DNA from: an uncultured Victivallales bacterium | Lineage (GTDB): Bacteria; Verrucomicrobiota; Lentisphaeria; Oligosphaerales; JAFGRS01 | DNA: 6,719 nt | Direction of reading: 5' to 3' | NCBI GenBank assembly: GCA_903834675.1 | Contig: CAILKC010000258.1 | Location: 1 to 6,719 of the forward strand | Shown here: positions 4,847 to 6,719 of the stretch, in pieces | Position numbering within the stretch: position 1 is the first letter of the stretch | Layout of the letters: each line of letters starts with the position of its first letter | Position numbers and translations under genes: made by a program | The notes under the pieces: generated by a model | Told to the model about the DNA's origin: nothing | The model's input: the letters and a program-made list of their open reading frames with translations, nothing else | The model's database searches: none

Positions 4847-6719
4847 GGGGGGGCTCCTGCAAGCGTCGCCGGTATTGATCCCACAGGAGGCGGTACGACG
4901 CGGGCACCTCGGCCAACGCTGCGGCTCGCACGGGGGTGCTGCTACGGGGGGAGTTGCTGGCCGTCCAGGCCACTCCCGGGACCCGAGCCGCGGGGGTTGG
5001 TGCGAGGGGCGCCTCGTTGCCGGTGCGGGTTGCGGTCTGGCCCAGCCCCAGGGCTCCCGCGCCGACGGGTGCGGTGGCGCCGGCGCCAGAGGTGGTCGTT
5101 GGGGTGTCAGAGCTCTGCCGCAGGCAGGCGGTCAGCCACTCGCTGGCCGCCGCCTGCGCCTCCATGGCCGCGTCAAGGCGCTTCCCACGAAGGTGTTCTG
5201 CCGCGCGTCGCATCGCCTCGGCTCCCTGGTCCAGCAGACGTCCAAGGGGGGCTGGACAGAGCTGTGCGAGAGCAGGCAGGTCGAGCGCCAGTTCCGTTTG
5301 GCGGAGCGCCAGCGTGGCTGCCAGCTCCTGCCGCAGGCCGGGCGGGTCGGCGATTGGGACCACGAGGCGGGTGCGTTCCCGCAAGCCCTCCTGCGCCAGC
5401 AGGGCACGTTGCAGCCGCAGGGCGACCTCGCTCCCCCCGCCCGGGCCGGCGCCCTGGCCACTGCCTGTTGTGCCGGTCTCGGCCGCAGCGCCTGCCTCGA
5501 GTGCGGTGGCCCATTCCGCCAGGCGGGTGGCGGCATCATCGGCCGTGCTCAGGGCGAAGAAGCGATGGTTGCGGCGGATCTGCGCCGCGGCTCGTTCGAG
5601 GTCTGCCACGAGGCCGGTGGCGTCGAGCGCCTCGGCCACGAGACCATAGGAGCCCGGGGCCCCCCTGGTTGCGAGGTCATGCAACAAGGCGCCCAGGCGA
5701 CTCAGATCGGCAGCGACGGCGTCCTGGCGCTGAGCCAGGCTGTCGAGCTGGGTGCAGGGGTCAGGGCCCAAGCCAGTGCGTGCCTGGCCGGCCCAGGCGT
5801 CCGGCAGATGGCCCAAGTCTGCGGCCAACGCCTGCTCCGCCCGGGCTGCCTCCCGCAACCGCAGCGCGGCGGTGCGCCACGCGCCGCGGCGGAAGTGCTC
5901 ATCCGCCGCCAGGATGGCGCGCAGGGCCTGCACGAGGTCGCGTCGACGGGGCAGCGCGCGTGCCAGGCGGGAGGCGGGCGGCGACGCCGTGGGGTCCTCG
6001 GGGCGCAGTTCCGCCAGGAGCGCCGGGAAAGACTGTTCCATGATCATCGCCAAGGCATTGCGGGCCGCAGTCCAGGCCGCGAGCACGACCAGGTCCAGCT
6101 CCGCGCAGGGCAGTGCTGCGGCGATTAGGCGGTCCATCTCGGCGCACTCCTCGCTGAGCTGACTGGCATCCGCTTCGGCGGCTGCTAGTCCAGCGCTCAG
6201 CAGCGCCTCCAGCTCGAGAGCGCTGGGGGGGGCGGCGAGGGCCAGTTGTTCAGCCTCTGCCTGACGTTGCTCAGCCGCGGCGATGTGCTCCAGACGGCGC
6301 CAGCAGCGGCGCAGGCGGGCGCTGAGGCCCTCGATCCAGGGCGCGGCGGCGCTGACGGCCACCTCCAGGGTCAGGCGCACCGGTTCCCGGCCCGCGACGC
6401 CGTCTGCGGCGACGGCCTCAAAGCGCAGGTTCTGGCCGGCAGCCAAACCGAGATCGGCCGGACAAACGGTCAGGGTCACCCCTGCCCGTCGCGGCATCGC
6501 GGCGCAGTCGGCGCGGCCGGTGAGCTGGCGTCCCGAAGCGGTCCCGGCATGCAGTTCGAGCCGTTCCAGGCCGGTGTCATCCTCCGCTTCGACCGCGACC
6601 GTCAGCAGGGCGGTTGGCAGGACGATTCCGGGAGGGCTGTCACCACACCAGCGCAGGCGCGGCGGCGTCTCTGGCACCACCCTCATCGAATCGAGACCGA
6701 TCAGCTTCGGCCGGGGCAA
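4836..6719 (-). CDS. Large DUF4175-like coiled-coil envelope protein, C-terminal part (5'-truncated by window)
   Basis: The frame is open to the right edge, and the first in-window codon is a TTG inside the protein, so the N-terminus (where related proteins have membrane segments) is not visible. Counting from the edge, residues about 30-122 form an Ig-like beta-sandwich with VEAEDDTGLERLELH at 43-57 and the later LGLAAGQNLRFEAVAADG, a pattern seen in DUF4175-like and planctomycete envelope proteins. Residues about 128-235 and 250-410 are long Ala/Glu/Arg/Leu-rich helices, probably coiled coils. A Gly-rich linker (about 419-430) leads to another helical block (431-535), then a Thr/Gly/Ala/Pro-rich low-complexity linker (about 536-600), and finally a short helix VPASYRLLWDQYRRRL (605-620) at the C-terminus. 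No catalytic motif is seen. The stop overlaps the next gene by 11 bases. The DUF4175 label is a resemblance judged by eye; a role in envelope assembly or as partner of VWA/MoxR proteins is inferred from typical genomic context and not shown here. Confidence 0.75.
   Translation of the reverse strand: MPRPKLIGLDSMRVVPETPPRLRWCGDSPPGIVLPTALLTVAVEAEDDTGLERLELHAGTASGRQLTGRADCAAMPRRAGVTLTVCPADLGLAAGQNLRFEAVAADGVAGREPVRLTLEVAVSAAAPWIEGLSARLRRCWRRLEHIAAAEQRQAEAEQLALAAPPSALELEALLSAGLAAAEADASQLSEECAEMDRLIAAALPCAELDLVVLAAWTAARNALAMIMEQSFPALLAELRPEDPTASPPASRLARALPRRRDLVQALRAILAADEHFRRGAWRTAALRLREAARAEQALAADLGHLPDAWAGQARTGLGPDPCTQLDSLAQRQDAVAADLSRLGALLHDLATRGAPGSYGLVAEALDATGLVADLERAAAQIRRNHRFFALSTADDAATRLAEWATALEAGAAAETGTTGSGQGAGPGGGSEVALRLQRALLAQEGLRERTRLVVPIADPPGLRQELAATLALRQTELALDLPALAQLCPAPLGRLLDQGAEAMRRAAEHLRGKRLDAAMEAQAAASEWLTACLRQSSDTPTTTSGAGATAPVGAGALGLGQTATRTGNEAPLAPTPAARVPGVAWTASNSPRSSTPVRAAALAEVPASYRLLWDQYRRRLQEPPRDP
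4854..4860 (-). promoter_or_regulatory. Strong Shine-Dalgarno for the cyclase-fold gene, inside the upstream CDS
   Basis: On the - strand this reads GCAGGAG and sits 7 bases before the GTG at 4846, separated from it by a run of seven Cs. It decides the GTG start, since no ATG in that reading frame has comparable support. It lies within the last codons of the preceding gene, as expected for coupled translation. Confidence 0.75.

Noticed and set aside
4442..6043. Long + strand ORF of 533 codons antisense to the toroid and coiled-coil genes
   Set aside because: The composition is dominated by Gly, Arg, Pro and Ala with no recognisable motif, as expected for antisense shadows in GC-rich DNA; the - strand proteins are coherent.
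4668..6128. Second long + strand ORF of 486 codons over the coiled-coil gene
   Set aside because: It overlaps the ORF at 4442-6043 in another frame, is rich in Gly/Arg/Ala/Gln, and has no domain signature. It is antisense to the Ala/Glu/Leu-rich helices, which generate such open frames.
1..6719. tRNA, rRNA, CRISPR array, insertion sequence or riboswitch
   Set aside because: No regularly spaced repeats, terminal inverted repeats, transposase motifs, cloverleaf-like stretches or riboswitch cores were noticed; nearly all bases are taken up by the five coding regions.

Overview
This GC-rich window carries five protein-coding genes and no recognisable RNA genes, mobile elements or CRISPR array. 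Two genes lie on the + strand and three on the - strand. The two groups converge on a 55-bp gap at 2325-2379. The gene content points to an uncultured-type bacterium of the PVC group (Planctomycetota, Lentisphaerota or Kiritimatiellota). The evidence is a secreted squalene-cyclase-fold repeat protein, a DUF4175-like coiled-coil envelope protein, and a secreted protein built from NGDRL-type repeats around a jelly-roll domain. This placement is inferred from gene style and not from any phylogenetic marker. Base composition is even across the window, so nothing suggests recent transfer.

Left part, + strand: the 3' two thirds of an FGGY-family carbohydrate kinase (N-terminus outside the window) is followed, with a 4-base ATGA overlap, by a complete radical-SAM tRNA methylthiotransferase of the MtaB type. 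The two products have no obvious functional link, one acting in sugar phosphorylation and the other in modification of tRNA position 37. The overlap suggests that they are co-transcribed and translationally coupled.

Right part, - strand, reading from the right edge inwards: (i) the C-terminal 627 residues of a large protein with a beta-sandwich domain followed by long alpha-helical, Ala/Glu/Arg-rich segments; (ii) overlapping it by 11 bp, a secreted alpha/alpha-toroid protein of the prenyltransferase/squalene-cyclase repeat fold; (iii) 52 bp further on, a secreted protein with two NGDRL-type repeats, a jelly-roll domain, and two more such repeats. They are very likely one operon whose promoter lies beyond the right edge. 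None has an evident catalytic centre, and all three look like envelope or periplasmic binding or structural proteins. In planctomycete-type genomes, genes like (i) and (ii) commonly sit at the end of MoxR ATPase / DUF58 / VWA operons, so such genes may lie just beyond the right edge.

The most interesting element is the protein at 2380-3732. Its four repeats resemble, in motif order, the small Sm/SH3-like barrel, and they are arranged symmetrically (2 + jelly roll + 2). Its N-terminus also carries a twin-arginine-like motif. Many long ORFs opposite or out of frame with these genes are artefacts of high GC.
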